DNA of 64,000 bases from NCBI GenBank assembly GCA_021904315.1, contig CM038919.1, forward strand, positions 558,001 through 622,000. The letters run 5' to 3'. The notes under the pieces are model-generated. The model did no database searches. It saw only the letters and a program-made list of their open reading frames with translations, and was not told where the DNA came from. Source of the stretch: Sphagnum magellanicum (lineage: Eukaryota; Streptophyta; Sphagnopsida; Sphagnales; Sphagnaceae). Of the stretch, positions 12,594 through 21,900 are shown in pieces. The translations under genes and the position numbers were made by a program. The stretch's first letter is position 1; every line of letters starts with the position of its first letter.

Positions 12594-12606
12594 TATCCCC
12601 CCCCAG
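12594..12606 (-). other. Polypurine tract (plus-strand primer site) of the retrotransposon
   Basis: On the minus strand this reads a run of eight G within ctggggggggata, between the stop codon of Gag-Pol (12646-12648) and the LTR-derived sequence. That is the expected place for the plus-strand priming tract of an LTR retrotransposon. Confidence 0.65.
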
Positions 12607-12645
12607 ACCTGAGCCGAGAAAAGCATGGCATGATCTGAGTAGGAA

Positions 12646-12798
12646 TCAAGGTGTTGTAGGAGAACATGATGAACAGTACCAATTGCTGACGGGAACTTGA
12701 ATGAGCTCCAACTTGAGGCAGAAGAGATGGTATCCACCATTACAGTTGTCACAAAGTAGCATCTGATCAGCATCGTCCATCCTCTAACATACCTGACA
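12646..12798 (-). pseudogene. PHD finger at the C-terminus of the retrotransposon integrase
   Basis: After the integrase the frame reads CQVC, stop (TAG 12784-12786), RMDDADQMLLCDNCNGGYH, LFC, 14 residues ending NWYC, SSC, then SPTTP and TGA. The spacing is C-X2-C-X11-C-X2-C-X4-H-X2-C-X14-C-X2-C, a complete C4HC3 PHD finger, with the usual LLCDNC and W-Y-C signatures. PHD fingers bind histone H3 tails, often according to lysine-4 methylation; here a role in integration targeting is inferred. The TAG after CQVC lies inside the zinc-binding loop, so it is almost certainly a mutation of CAG or TGG rather than the natural end of Pol. Confidence 0.88.
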
Positions 12799-14019
12799 TG
12801 GATAATCAAGTGGAGGAATCCAAGTCGACGTGATGATGGTAGGATCCAAGTTCGGCAAGTGGCAGGGCGCACAATTTTTGGAATGATCACGAATTGTGCG
12901 TTCGTCAGCTCCTTGTAACTCCAACACACCTGAAGGCCTAATTGCCTTAATCCTCAAAATAGTGCGACCGGAAGAAGTGTCTAAAGTATCATTGGGTTGT
13001 CGCTGAAGATACACAAAATCACCAACATCAAATTGTCTCACCTTAGGTTTATAACTGCCACCTCGTGTGTGTGCATACCATAAGGTGTCTCGATGTTGTG
13101 CAATGGACAAGTTTTCCATGGCCATGGGCATAACCCTCCTGGATAGAGCAGCCCTTTCTGCAATGACCCTAGCCCAAGTGGCTGGGGAATCCAAGTCCAC
13201 AACCTGGTCCATTTGAGCAGTAATGGAAGAGGGTGGAATGGGGTGTCTCCCAAAAAGTAAAAAGTAAGGAGAGAAATGAGATAAAGAGGCGTGTTTGGAC
13301 ATCCTGTAACCCATGGCGATGTAAGGGAGGGCCAGGTCCCAATCCTCTTTGTTCTTAGTGAGGCAAATCTTCCGAAGCCCTTTCTTGCACATTTGAACCA
13401 TCTTTTTTGCAAGGCCATCAGCTTGGGGATGATCTCTTGAAGTCCGACGATGGTCAATGAGAGCATGGTCAAGTAGGTCTTGGAATTCTCCCCTGAATTC
13501 TGATCCTTGATCAGTAAGGCACTCAGCACAAGCCCCAAATCTACTTAGAACCTGTTGTAAGAAAGCCTGACTGGTGTTGTGTGATGACTTGTCTGGTAGC
13601 GCAACAAGCTCAACCCACTTTGAAAAATGCTCAATCATAATCATGATGTAAACATTACCCCTAGAGGTTTGTGGTAACTCTCCAGCTAAATCACATGACC
13701 AACGATAGAACATGCCCTGAATAAGGAGTGGAGAAAGCGTGAGCTGTCGAGAGGAGAAAAAAGTTCTCATTCTATCACATTGTTCACACCTAGCAATGAT
13801 GTCTCGGACTTGAGCATACATACCTCTCCAATGGTAATGAGGAGCGAAAAGGCTATAAGTACGCTTAACTCCAAAGTGTCCAAGCTCTGAGTGTACCTTT
13901 TGAATAAGACCATGCCGTTCATGTGGTGGTGGAACCACTCTGTCGCCTTGTGGTAAGCATCGGACGAAGTGATTGTCCCTCCATGAATAGCGTTTGGATC
14001 GCTATTGTATGCGATCTCG
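12799..14019 (-). pseudogene. pol: Integrase with HHCC zinc finger, DDE core and GPY/F-like tail
   Basis: Inserts the cDNA into the host chromosome. The zinc-binding part is VHSELGHFG then CEQC, an HX4H...CX2C arrangement. The core has Asp in WSCDLAGELP, Asp in CLTDQGSEF and, exactly 35 residues later, Lys (codon 13405-13407) in DGLAKKMVQ where the catalytic Glu is expected (GAA to AAA). The C-terminal part FDVGDFVYLQRQP ... ILRIKAIRPSGVLEL resembles the GPY/F module. No chromodomain follows; a PHD finger does. In-frame TAG codons lie at 14022 (upstream edge) and 14004. Confidence 0.92.
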
Positions 14020-14739
14020 CTAACTTGACGTAACTTGGGGAAGGTATTCCCCATGTTGAAGAAACCTCAGAGTGTCCAAGTCCTCCCATATATCGAGAAT
14101 GGGCTGCTCAACCAAGTTGCATTGCAGTAGTGCAAGATAACTAGATGCCTCAGATACATGTACTGTTGGAATCTGGTCAAAATCTTGCCTGGCTTCTGAA
14201 AAATCTTCAGAGGTAGTGAGGGGTCTTCGTGACATGGTATCCGCATTCTGATGTGTAATACCAGGTCGGTGAATAACCTTGAACTCATACTCTTGAAGTA
14301 TAAGCGCCCAACGAACTAACTTACTAGTAAGCTTATCATTGGTCATCAACCACTTGATAGGCTGGTGGTCGGTATACAAAGTGAAATTGGTGCCATAAAG
14401 ATAGGGCCTGAAATGTATGACGGCCCATACAACAACAAGGCACTCTCCTTTGTATGAAGAGTAGTTGCTCTCAGCCTTGTTGTTGCTTCGAGATGCATAG
14501 GCGATAACATATTCCTTGCCTTCCTCATCAAGTTGGCCAAGAATAGCTCCAATACCGAGAGCACTCCAGTTAGTGTGTAGAATGAAAACCTTGTTGAAAT
14601 CAAGTCTTCTCAGAATGGGGAACTCTGAAAGCTTTTCCTTGAGTGTGTTGAAAGCTTCCTGAGCTTCATCACTCCATGTCCAAGCAACATCCTTCTTTAA
14701 CAATGCATAGAGAGGATGAACAATAGTACTAAAATCTTG
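14020..14739 (-). pseudogene. pol: RNase H domain
   Basis: Degrades RNA in the RNA-DNA hybrid during reverse transcription. Recognisable are the tether (FSTIVHPLYALLKKDVAWTW), the first catalytic region FILHTNWSALGIGAIL, KGECLVVVWAV with the catalytic Glu, YTDHQPIKWLM with the catalytic Asp, and the terminal VIHRPGITHQNADTMSR typical of Ty3/gypsy. The first catalytic Asp is Asn here (HTNWS in place of HTDWS, codon near 14569-14571), a G-to-A change that should inactivate the enzyme. The segment ends at an in-frame TAG (14020-14022). Confidence 0.92.
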
Positions 14740-15708
14740 GACATAAATTCTGTAGTAATTGCATAGTCTGATGAAGCTCCTCAACGTGTGAACATCAGTA
14801 GGATTGGGCATTTCCAAAATGGCTACTACTTTGGCCCAATGAGCCATGGTACCATTTGGCAAAATTTTATGTCCAAGGAAGATTACTGAGGTGACAACAA
14901 ACTCACACTTTTTAGGATGGATCTTCATATTGACTTCATGGAGCCTCTTGAATAACTCCTCAAGATGAGCCAAATGCTACAGGAGTCCCTTGCTATGCAC
15001 TAGGACGTCATCTATGTAGCACTTCAAGAAATCTGCCCTTTTGAGAACCTGGTCCATGACTCGTTGAAAGAAGACAGGTGCATTCTTCAATCCAAAAGGC
15101 ATCACAAGCCATTCCCATAACTTGTTGCTTCCATGGAATGCTGTTTTCTTGCGATCCTTCTCAACGAGCACAATCTGGTTGAAACCTTGCCTCATATCCA
15201 CAATTGTGAAGATGTTTGAATCTCCAATGCTATCAAACAATTCTTCAAGGATGGGCATGGGGTACCTATCCTACGGTGTAACTAGGTTCAAAGGCCTATA
15301 ATCCTCGCACATCCTTTTCTCAGTCCATAATCCAGCTGAATCTTTCTTTGCTGGCATTATTGTAGTGGCTGCGAAATCAACACTTGATGGCTGAATGAGA
15401 CCAGCCTCATGGAGCTCTTTGCATCTTTCATCTACCAGTTCCCATTCATGTTTGCTCAACCTATGCCTCCTTCAATAGACGGGTGTCTCATCTGTAAGGT
15501 CTATAGAAAATTGCATGGTCTTACACCTACCTAAGTCTTTCATTGAGAATGCAAACACATTCTCATACTTAATTAGCAAGTTTGTGACTTGGTCTCTTTC
15601 CTTCTTGGTGAGCTGGTTCCCCATAATGAAAGGGTAGTTGGAAACACTTGGAATAGAGTTGGAAAGTGTGTTTGAAGAACCTAGTGTATTGGGTTCTCCA
15701 CTATCCAA
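14740..15708 (-). pseudogene. pol: Reverse transcriptase domain
   Basis: Copies element RNA into DNA. The N-terminal part contains the usual gypsy entry (LIKYENVFAFSMKDLGRC and SKHEWELVDERCKEL). Then come DYRPLNLVTP, the catalytic FTIVDMRQGFNQI (Asp near 15196-15198), VMPFGLKNAPVFFQRVMD, and the YIDDVLVHS box (15018 down to about 14992), and then the connection FLGHKILPNGT. All three catalytic aspartates are present. In-frame stops are TGA at 15474 (probably CGA), TAG at 15273 and TAG at 14979 (both probably CAG). Confidence 0.95.
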
Positions 15709-17181
15709 CTATGTATATTCGTAGAAGGTTGTGATTGTTTCTCCAGAAGTTGATGCACCTCCAGGTGTATTAGACACAACTTGAGTCAAATTACATGATA
15801 CCTCTTCCCCCCCAACACTGAGAGTGAAATGTAGAGTGTTGAAGATAGGCAAGTGTACTTGGTCGAGGTGCCATGTGGTTGCATCACTAGAATTGCAAGT
15901 TGATTGAACTAGTGTTGGTGTTGTGTACATTTGAAAAAGTACACAAGTTACCAACAACCATGTAAGAGAGTTCAGGTCCATGCCTCTCCCTAGTAGAGCA
16001 TTACGTTCCAATCTAGTCACCTTAATGTGACTAGTAGTGCCAGCTTGGAACCCCATAGCCCTTTCTCTTTCTTCTGGGCTTGGTTCATCCCAAGTGGCTG
16101 AAACATGACGATACACCAGGCTTGGCCCATCTCCCTAAAAGGCGTGTGCTCCTGGGAAGGAGACAAAGGTGGGCCAAGCACCTCTTGGTTTTCCTATTGT
16201 GTTTGCAGGAAACCAAGGAGGTTTTTCTTGCCTTGTAACTGGTTGGCAAGAACTTTGATCATCCAATATGTGAGAAACCTGCAGGTTTGGGTCTATGATA
16301 ATGTATTTTAGAGCTAGTTGTAGAACTGAGAGTGGTGCCAAGTTGGTCCACCAATTGCACAGCCGGTGCGCATGGGAACCGCATTGTGCCGCATCAAGTA
16401 AGAGCGGCTCTCCAAGGTAATGCTTGACCAGTGTGTAGTGCTCCTGGACTTTCTCCCTCTGATCAAGCTGAGAAGGAGTGTTCTCAATTACATAACCAAG
16501 TGTAGGAGAAATGGATTGAGCCCAGGTGATTAATCATACCATGTCCGTGAAAAGACCAGATCTTGTGTCACTCAAGCCTTCTCCAAATCCAGCCGCTGAA
16601 AATCTTTGACACTCCCAACCTGAAATGATGAGGTCGACAGGGCCAAGTAATTCCATATGCTTCTTCTGAATTAGTTGTATGTCAGAGGGCAAAAATGTGA
16701 AACTAGCCTTCCATGCGGTGGTTGCAAATTGTTGCGGAAATCTTGTTGTGAACTCTTTCATTTTTTATGCCGCCACTTGCCTTGCAATAGGATCAATGTC
16801 TACATAGAAATACCTCCGAACCACCATCCCTGACTGTAATAGGGCTTCAAGACTTGTACCAATACCACCAAAGAGCTCTAGTAATGTAATCCCTTCCTTA
16901 GGTGGTGTCCAGGTGATTAGCTGACAAAGTAATGGCTTAATCGGTTCGCCATGGCTCTCCATGCTCTCAAAACTAGACAAAGCTTGGACCAAAGGCTTGT
17001 GAGCTACTTTGAACCTTTGTAAAACCTCTGGTCCATGTTGAATGTCAGTAGGAACCTCCTTCAAGCTTTCAGTAGCTTGAGCGTAAGCTATCTCCTCCTC
17101 ATTTCCCTCTATCCATTCGTGGCTAGCTTGTTGGATGTAGGAAATGGTGTGTGCTTCCTTGAGCATACAATGGTGAGCCAT
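15709..17181 (-). pseudogene. DNMT3-like cytosine-5 DNA methyltransferase domain inside Pol
   Basis: Would transfer a methyl group from S-adenosylmethionine to C5 of cytosine. Motifs appear in the canonical order. Motif I, the SAM loop, is LLELFGGIGTSLEALLQSG (near 16884-16828). Motif II is YFYVDIDPIARQVAA. Motif IV region is GPVDLIISGWECQRFSAAGF with the candidate catalytic Cys at 16609-16611. Motif VI is GYVIENTPSQ, with the Glu. Motif VIII is DAAQCGSHAHRLCNWWTNL, close to the DA...AHR.R..W.NL of DNMT3. Motif IX region is SPEERERAMGF and motif X is ALLGRGMDLNSLTWLL, close to the LLGRSW type of DNMT3. The domain spans about 315 residues (about 16890-15940), the usual size. It has in-frame stops at 16767, 16536 and 16137. 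The residue before the catalytic Cys is Glu rather than Pro. It sits between protease and reverse transcriptase, in frame with both. Confidence 0.88.
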
Positions 17182-18321
17182 AGGACTATGGTTCCCATGT
17201 AAATCAAGGGGTATGTATCCCAGGTGGTGGCCATCAGTTTCCTAATCCACTCGGTAGTATGCATGTTCAAACCAGTTGTCAATTGTGAAACCTGGTGGAA
17301 ACAGGGCCTCTTGCCCAATGAACACATCATAACTTGTGGCATTGGTGACTAAACATCTGACCTATAAGCAAAGCTCTTGATCTGTACCTTCATTGAACTT
17401 AAGTGTAATCAAATCCGAGCTTTCCCCAAGTACCTCCTCTACGCTCCCACTAGTGGTGCGAATTTGCCACATAGATTTCCGTAGTTTGGAGTCAAACATG
17501 CCCATCTTCTTGGCGAATTTAACTCCAAGAATCACTGGTTGGGCACATGTGTCAAGAAGTACTACTCTAGGTGTATGTCCTCCCACTTGGATTGCTGACC
17601 CAATATTGTCGACAATGGCAACTCCGGTGGCGATGGAAGTTCTCTCACTAGGCACCACCTTCGGAAATGAATGAGAGAGTTTGTGGAGAGAATGGCTATG
17701 CACAACACCTTTGCTGAGTAACAAATCCACAAGTGAGGTGTTCTGAATTCCCTTCTGATATGCGAATGTAGAATCAGAGGTAGGAAAGCCTACTAGTTTA
17801 GCCATGCTAGAACTAGTGACCAAATTACGAACGCCATCTACAACATGTGAGCCAATCGATTGTCTCTCCAAGGTGTTGGATGGGACCTCTGTAGCATGTG
17901 GATCAGGGATTGGTAGAGGACCTGATGTAATGTTCAAGGTATCCTCTAAGATTGTAATTATGTCCTTGGTGCTTAAATCCAAATCTTGAAAACTAAACAA
18001 TGGTGTACTCACAAGCTTTTGCGCCACTTCATGCATTTGAAGTTGGCATTCCATAAGTTGATCAGTGGAAAATTGTGTGTTTTCCTGATGTACATGTACT
18101 CTTGGGACACGAGAATTTGATGCCCTAACAGCTTGTGGTGTAGTAGTCTCCTCCCCCCTCGCCAACAAGGTGCGTTCTTCTTCCATGTTGAGAGGACGAA
18201 AAGATTGTGGCATGACTGTTCGAGCTCCTCTAGCCCTGGTAATAGGACTTGAACCAGATGCGAGTCCATCAGTTTGAATTACCTGCCTAGTGGCAGAAAC
18301 TCTGGGTGCCACACTAGCTTC
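17182..18321 (-). pseudogene. Retropepsin-like aspartic protease region
   Basis: The enzyme would cut the polyprotein. A long disordered N-terminal part precedes the core. The active-site loop is VVLLDTCAQPVILG with Asp at 17551-17553; the usual motif is D-T/S-G-A, here D-T-C-A. It is followed by a flap-like section and by TNATSYDVFIGQEALFPPGF, equivalent to the hydrophobic-hydrophobic-G second motif of retropepsins. In-frame TAG codons lie at 17364 and 17244; the latter may be a mutated TGG. The Cys could be a lesion or a family feature; relatives would tell. Confidence 0.7.
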
Positions 18322-18744
18322 TTATGCCGCGACATAGGAAGGGCAAAAAAAAGCAGCCAATTTTGGTGTGAAACTAGAATTGCATGGAGTGGAAAGAACA
18401 TATTCCCCAACCATGGCATCGTGTGGAAGGCCGTAGAACGACCTAGGAGGTCCCTCTCTTGATCCTGAACCTTGTATGGGTTGGGCATGACTAGCTGGTT
18501 TGGAGGATTTGCCTTTTAGATTAGCAAGTTGAGCCCTTAGTGATTCGAGTTCATTTTGTAAAGTTTGAACTTGAATTGCATGGGCTTGAAGCACCTCCCT
18601 CTTGTCAGCATTGTGCTCCTTCTTCTTAACATTCTTATTGGAATTACCTTTGGTGGGCAAAGCTTGAGTGGAAGGTTGAGGTGCCTTGGCTTTTGGTTGA
18701 GGTACAACGGAAGATGCTGGCAGATTTTGCCGTTGTAATCGGAG
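18322..18744 (-). pseudogene. Linker between Gag and protease with predicted coiled coil
   Basis: Continues the same frame after the TAA at 18745-18747 and ends at the TAA at 18322-18324. It is rich in Lys, Gln and Pro. A heptad-like stretch (LQAHAIQVQTLQNELESLRA, then QLANLKG) could form a coiled coil and mediate multimerisation. No enzymatic motif is visible. Confidence 0.6.
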
Positions 18745-20055
18745 TTACTTCCGCCCTGGGAACTTGGCAAAACAGACAGCTTCCTGATGTCCCTCTTTTC
18801 CACAATAATCACAAAAGAGATCTTCAGAAGGAATGTTGCACTCACTAGCTTTGTGAGCAGGATTGCCACAGTAGTTGCAAGAAGGTAGGATGGGTGTAAC
18901 CATGTGCACCGCTTTAGTCCTTGAAGAAGAATGTGATGATATAGTTGGCGCAGCTTGTGTAGGCTGAGGCCTTGAACGTGATGGAGGCCTCATAGTACTG
19001 GCCTCATAGTGTGCATGAGCCAGTTTTAACTTTTCGGAAATGTTGTACACATCCAACAAAGTGTACGAGTCTCCAAATTCTGCAAAGACCCGTTGCAAAA
19101 CCTGCGTGCGGAGTGTTGGAGTACCTTCCAACAAACGAAGATACCGGTGGAAAGCTTCCAAGTCGGTGATGCTCTGGGTATCCTCTTTGAGTTTGAAAAG
19201 CCTCCTGTAGAGCATCTTGAGGGTTTCATCCTTCTGTCGAGAGAAGGTGGCGAGCTGCAAAAAATTTTCAAAACTTTTGACTGGAAATTCCAACTCAAGA
19301 ATTCGAAAGAATTCCCCCACTGGATCAGCAAAAGCTGGCGCATCAGTTGTGGGAGGAATGTTTGCAGTAGCAGCAATGAGTTGTTGAGGAGAAAGGTTTA
19401 CTGAGGTAGGTACCGGGTCTGGATTATTCGGCACAGTCCTGTGATGTGCAATTGCAGCTTGCAATGTAGCTTGAGAGGCGGTGGCAATGGCTATGGCGTA
19501 TGCTGGATTGGGAATCTGGGTGACACCCAAAATCCTTGCAGAATGTTGCTCGTAGACATCCAACGCCTCATAGAGCACATAACGAGCCAATTGTTTGAAT
19601 GCAAACGCCTCGGTGTAATTAGCGCCATACTTGAGCTCCAATTCACAAACCACAGTTGAGAAGGTTACCTTGAACTCCCTCAAAGAAATAGTACTTGGTC
19701 TTCCGCTGAATTTCTCAATTCTCCCAGAGGAACTGCTCACCTCCATGGTGTATATGGGTGCTGAAGTCACATCTTGCAATGGAGTATACGGTGATGGTCC
19801 GAAAGTAGGTGTGACAACAGGCGTAGTCCACTGATGAGCCCCTCCAAATGGACTCTGACGTACCGTTGACGTAGTGTAACCTGAGCCTGAATTCCTGGTA
19901 GGAGTTGTACTAGACGACAATGGTGCTGTAGACACTTGATGGTATCGTCATGATGTTCGTGAGCTTAAAGAAATTGGCTCAAAAGATTGTGTGTTACTTC
20001 GTAATTGATACCTGGGCTTTGGCCTAGCGGTAGTGCTCTCATCATCCGAGGACAT
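18745..20055 (-). pseudogene. gag: Gag: capsid and nucleocapsid with two CCHC zinc knuckles
   Basis: Structural protein that packages the element RNA into cytoplasmic particles. The start is the ATG at 20055; an in-frame TGA at 19950 (probably from CGA) cuts the first 35 residues from the remainder. The middle section (for example FAFKQLARYVLYEALDVYE and FFRILELEFPVKSFENF) is a helical retrotransposon-Gag-like region. Near the C-terminus are two perfect CX2CX4HX4C knuckles, CNYCGNPAHKASEC and CDYCGKEGHQEAVC, which bind nucleic acid. A TAA at 18745-18747 separates Gag from the downstream frame; it is in frame and probably a mutated CAA, so Gag and Pol were one polyprotein. Confidence 0.85.
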
Positions 20056-20199
20056 GGTGTTGTCCCATGCCCTAAAATGTTGTGATAGTACAGAACACTA
20101 ACTACAAAATCCTAACACAACGTACAATTTGAAGAATGAAATGCGCTGTTAGGAATGATTCGTGACACACAAATATTGCACAGAAATCAAATAAATGTT

Positions 20200-20460
20200 G
20201 GATGAAAAGGCAGGACGTAGCGACAGGATGGCATGCGCGCATGACGCAAGACACATGGCAGCAGGGACAACCGGCGCGCAGGACGTAGGGCGCAAGATGG
20301 TAGGCGAGCAGGACGGCAGGACGGCAGGACGACATGCGTGCAGGATGGCAAGACGACAAGACGGTAGGCCGAAAGTCTAACGGATGAAAGTCGAACGGAC
20401 GGAAGTCGGACGGACGAAAGTCGAACGGACGGAAATTGAACTCTTGTCGGACAAACCAAG
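20200..20460. repeat. Short-period CGGACGAAAGT-type tandem repeat
   Basis: Imperfect tandem units of roughly 10-16 bp (gcaggacgg, then gacggaagtcg / gacgaaagtcg) with many CpG sites, in the 5' region of the retrotransposon. Confidence 0.7.
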
Positions 20461-20479
20461 GTCCAGCGATGGCAGCGTT

Positions 20480-21560
20480 CTCGCTTGCAACGCAACAACA
20501 GCGATGGTGTTGCAACACTGCAACAACGATGGCGTTGTAATGCGCAACACTGCTATTGTTACGGCGCTATTGTTGCTGCTGCTAGAGCTCGGAGCGATGG
20601 CGCTGTTGCAACTCTAGCTGCGGCGCTGCTGGAGCTCGCAGCGATGGCGCTGTTGCAGCTCTGGTTGCGGCGCTGCTGGAGCTCGCAGCGATGGCGCTGT
20701 TGCAACTCTGGCTGCGGCGCTACTGGAGCTCGCAGTGATGGTGTTGTTGCAGCTCCGGCTGCGGCGCTGCTGGAGCTCGCAGCGGCGTTATTCAGCGCTG
20801 CTGGAGCTCGCAGCGGCGTTATTCAGCGCTGCTGGAGCTCGCAGCGATGGCACTCTTGCAGCTCTGGCTGCGGCAATACTAGAGCTCGCAGCGATGGCAC
20901 TCTTGCAGCTCTGGCTACGGCAATACTAGAGCTCGCAGCGGCGTTGTTCAACGTTGCTGGAGCTCGCAACGACGGCGCTGCTGGAGTTCGCAGCGACGTT
21001 GTGCAGCGTTGCTGGAGCTCGCAGCGATGGTGCTGTTGGAGCTTGTTGCGATGGCGCTGCTGGAGCTCGCAGCGATGGTGCTATTGGAGCTTGTTGCAAT
21101 GGCACTGCTGGAGCTCGCACGATGGCGCTGCTGGAGCTCGCACGATGGCGTTGCTGGAGCTCGTAGTGGCGCTGTGCAACGCTGCTGGAGCTCGCAGCGA
21201 TGGTGTTGTTGTAGCTTGCAGCGGCGCTGTGCAGCGTTGCTGCAACTCGCAGCGGCATTGTGGAACGCTGCGGCGTTGTGCAACGTTACTGCAACTTGCA
21301 ACGGCGCTGTGGAGCGCTGCGGCGCTATGCAGCAACACGTTGGAACTCGCTGCGACGCTGTGCAACAGCGGCTGGAGCTCGCTGCAGCACTGTGCAACAG
21401 CGCTAGAGCTCGTTGCGACGCTATGCAGCGCTGCTAGAGCTCGCTGCGACGCTATGCAACAGTGCTAGAGCTCGCTGCGGCGCTGTGCAGCGCTGTTAGA
21501 GCTCGTTGCGGCGCTGTGCAACGCTGCTGGAGCTGGTAACGCTACGATGCTACGCGATGT
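20480..21560. repeat. CpG-rich tandem repeat block (GCTGGAGCTCGCAGCGATGG units)
   Basis: More than twenty imperfect copies of a unit built on gctggagctcgcagcgatgg, with longer composite periods, fill this kilobase. It is strongly GC- and CpG-rich in an AT-rich window. Because the units lack stops, it gives long open frames on both strands (for example 20485-21468, plus), but these are low-complexity artefacts. Its place upstream of Gag suggests a regulatory leader or LTR section. Confidence 0.85.
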
Positions 21561-21900
21561 ACGTTGCAATTCGCGTCGCAGCAGCAGGCGGTGCTTAGCT
21601 ACTCTGCAACGATGGCAGCCGCTGCCACCACCTTTATTTTTTTATTTTTTATTTACTTCTTAGCCGGCACAGGAGAGAGAAAGAAAGAAAAAGGGAAGGG
21701 GAGCTTTGAAACCTATTCAAAGATCTCAACTCGGCATGAATGTAACACGCAAGCTTTTTCCCGCAGCAACAGTAGTAGCAACTTGCGCTCCCTCTGGCAG
21801 CAACAACACCACACTAGTAGTAACAACTCTAGAACTTCAAAAGTGCAAGAAATCTGTTGCTTTCAACATGAAGCAACAGGAAATAGAATTTTTCTAGAAT

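Larger units (their letters stand above)
12646..20055 (-). pseudogene. Gag-Pol polyprotein of the retrotransposon, one frame, 15 nonsense codons
   Basis: Starting at the ATG whose complement is 20053-20055 (MSSDDESTTARPKPRY...), one reading frame runs to TGA at 12646-12648, 2470 codons in all, with no frameshift. Internal stops have their first base at 19950 (TGA), 18747 (TAA), 18324 (TAA), 17364, 17244 (TAG), 16767 (TAA), 16536 (TGA), 16137, 15711 (TAG), 15474 (TGA), 15273, 14979, 14022, 14004 and 12786 (TAG). Family-like context suggests most were CGA, CAG, CAA or TGG, that is C-to-T or G-to-A changes. A single fused Gag-Pol frame is known in some plant Ty3/gypsy elements. The domains are listed separately. 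Confidence 0.88.
20078..21900 (-). other. 5' leader or divergent part of the 5' LTR, GC-rich
   Basis: Between the Gag start and the LTR segment matched at the other end lie about 1.8 kb with no counterpart in the left LTR. It begins TGTTGTGATAG at 20078, which differs from the LTR start TGTCGTGACG largely by C-to-T and G-to-A changes, so the right LTR could begin here and be about 2.1 kb long, with the left LTR having lost the middle. Alternatively this is an extended 5' untranslated region. The primer-binding site should lie just left of 20078; no clear match to a plant initiator-Met site is visible. Confidence 0.45.

Noticed and set aside
12528-12929. 133-codon minus-strand frame overlapping the end of integrase
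   Set aside because: It is in a different frame from Gag-Pol. The PHD finger is in the Gag-Pol frame and explains this sequence.
13038-13538. 166-codon minus-strand frame in the integrase region
   Set aside because: Frame shadow of integrase, with no domain motifs of its own.
20014-20045. tRNA-like phrase ggcctagcggtagtgctctc
   Set aside because: Looks like a tRNA D-arm, but no acceptor stem, anticodon or T-arm can be drawn, and it lies inside the Gag reading frame.
20485-21468. 327-codon open frame on the plus strand, with long overlapping frames on the minus strand
   Set aside because: Made of repeated Leu/Glu/Ala/Ser/Trp phrases from the CpG-rich tandem repeat. The open frames on both strands come from the repeat unit lacking stops.
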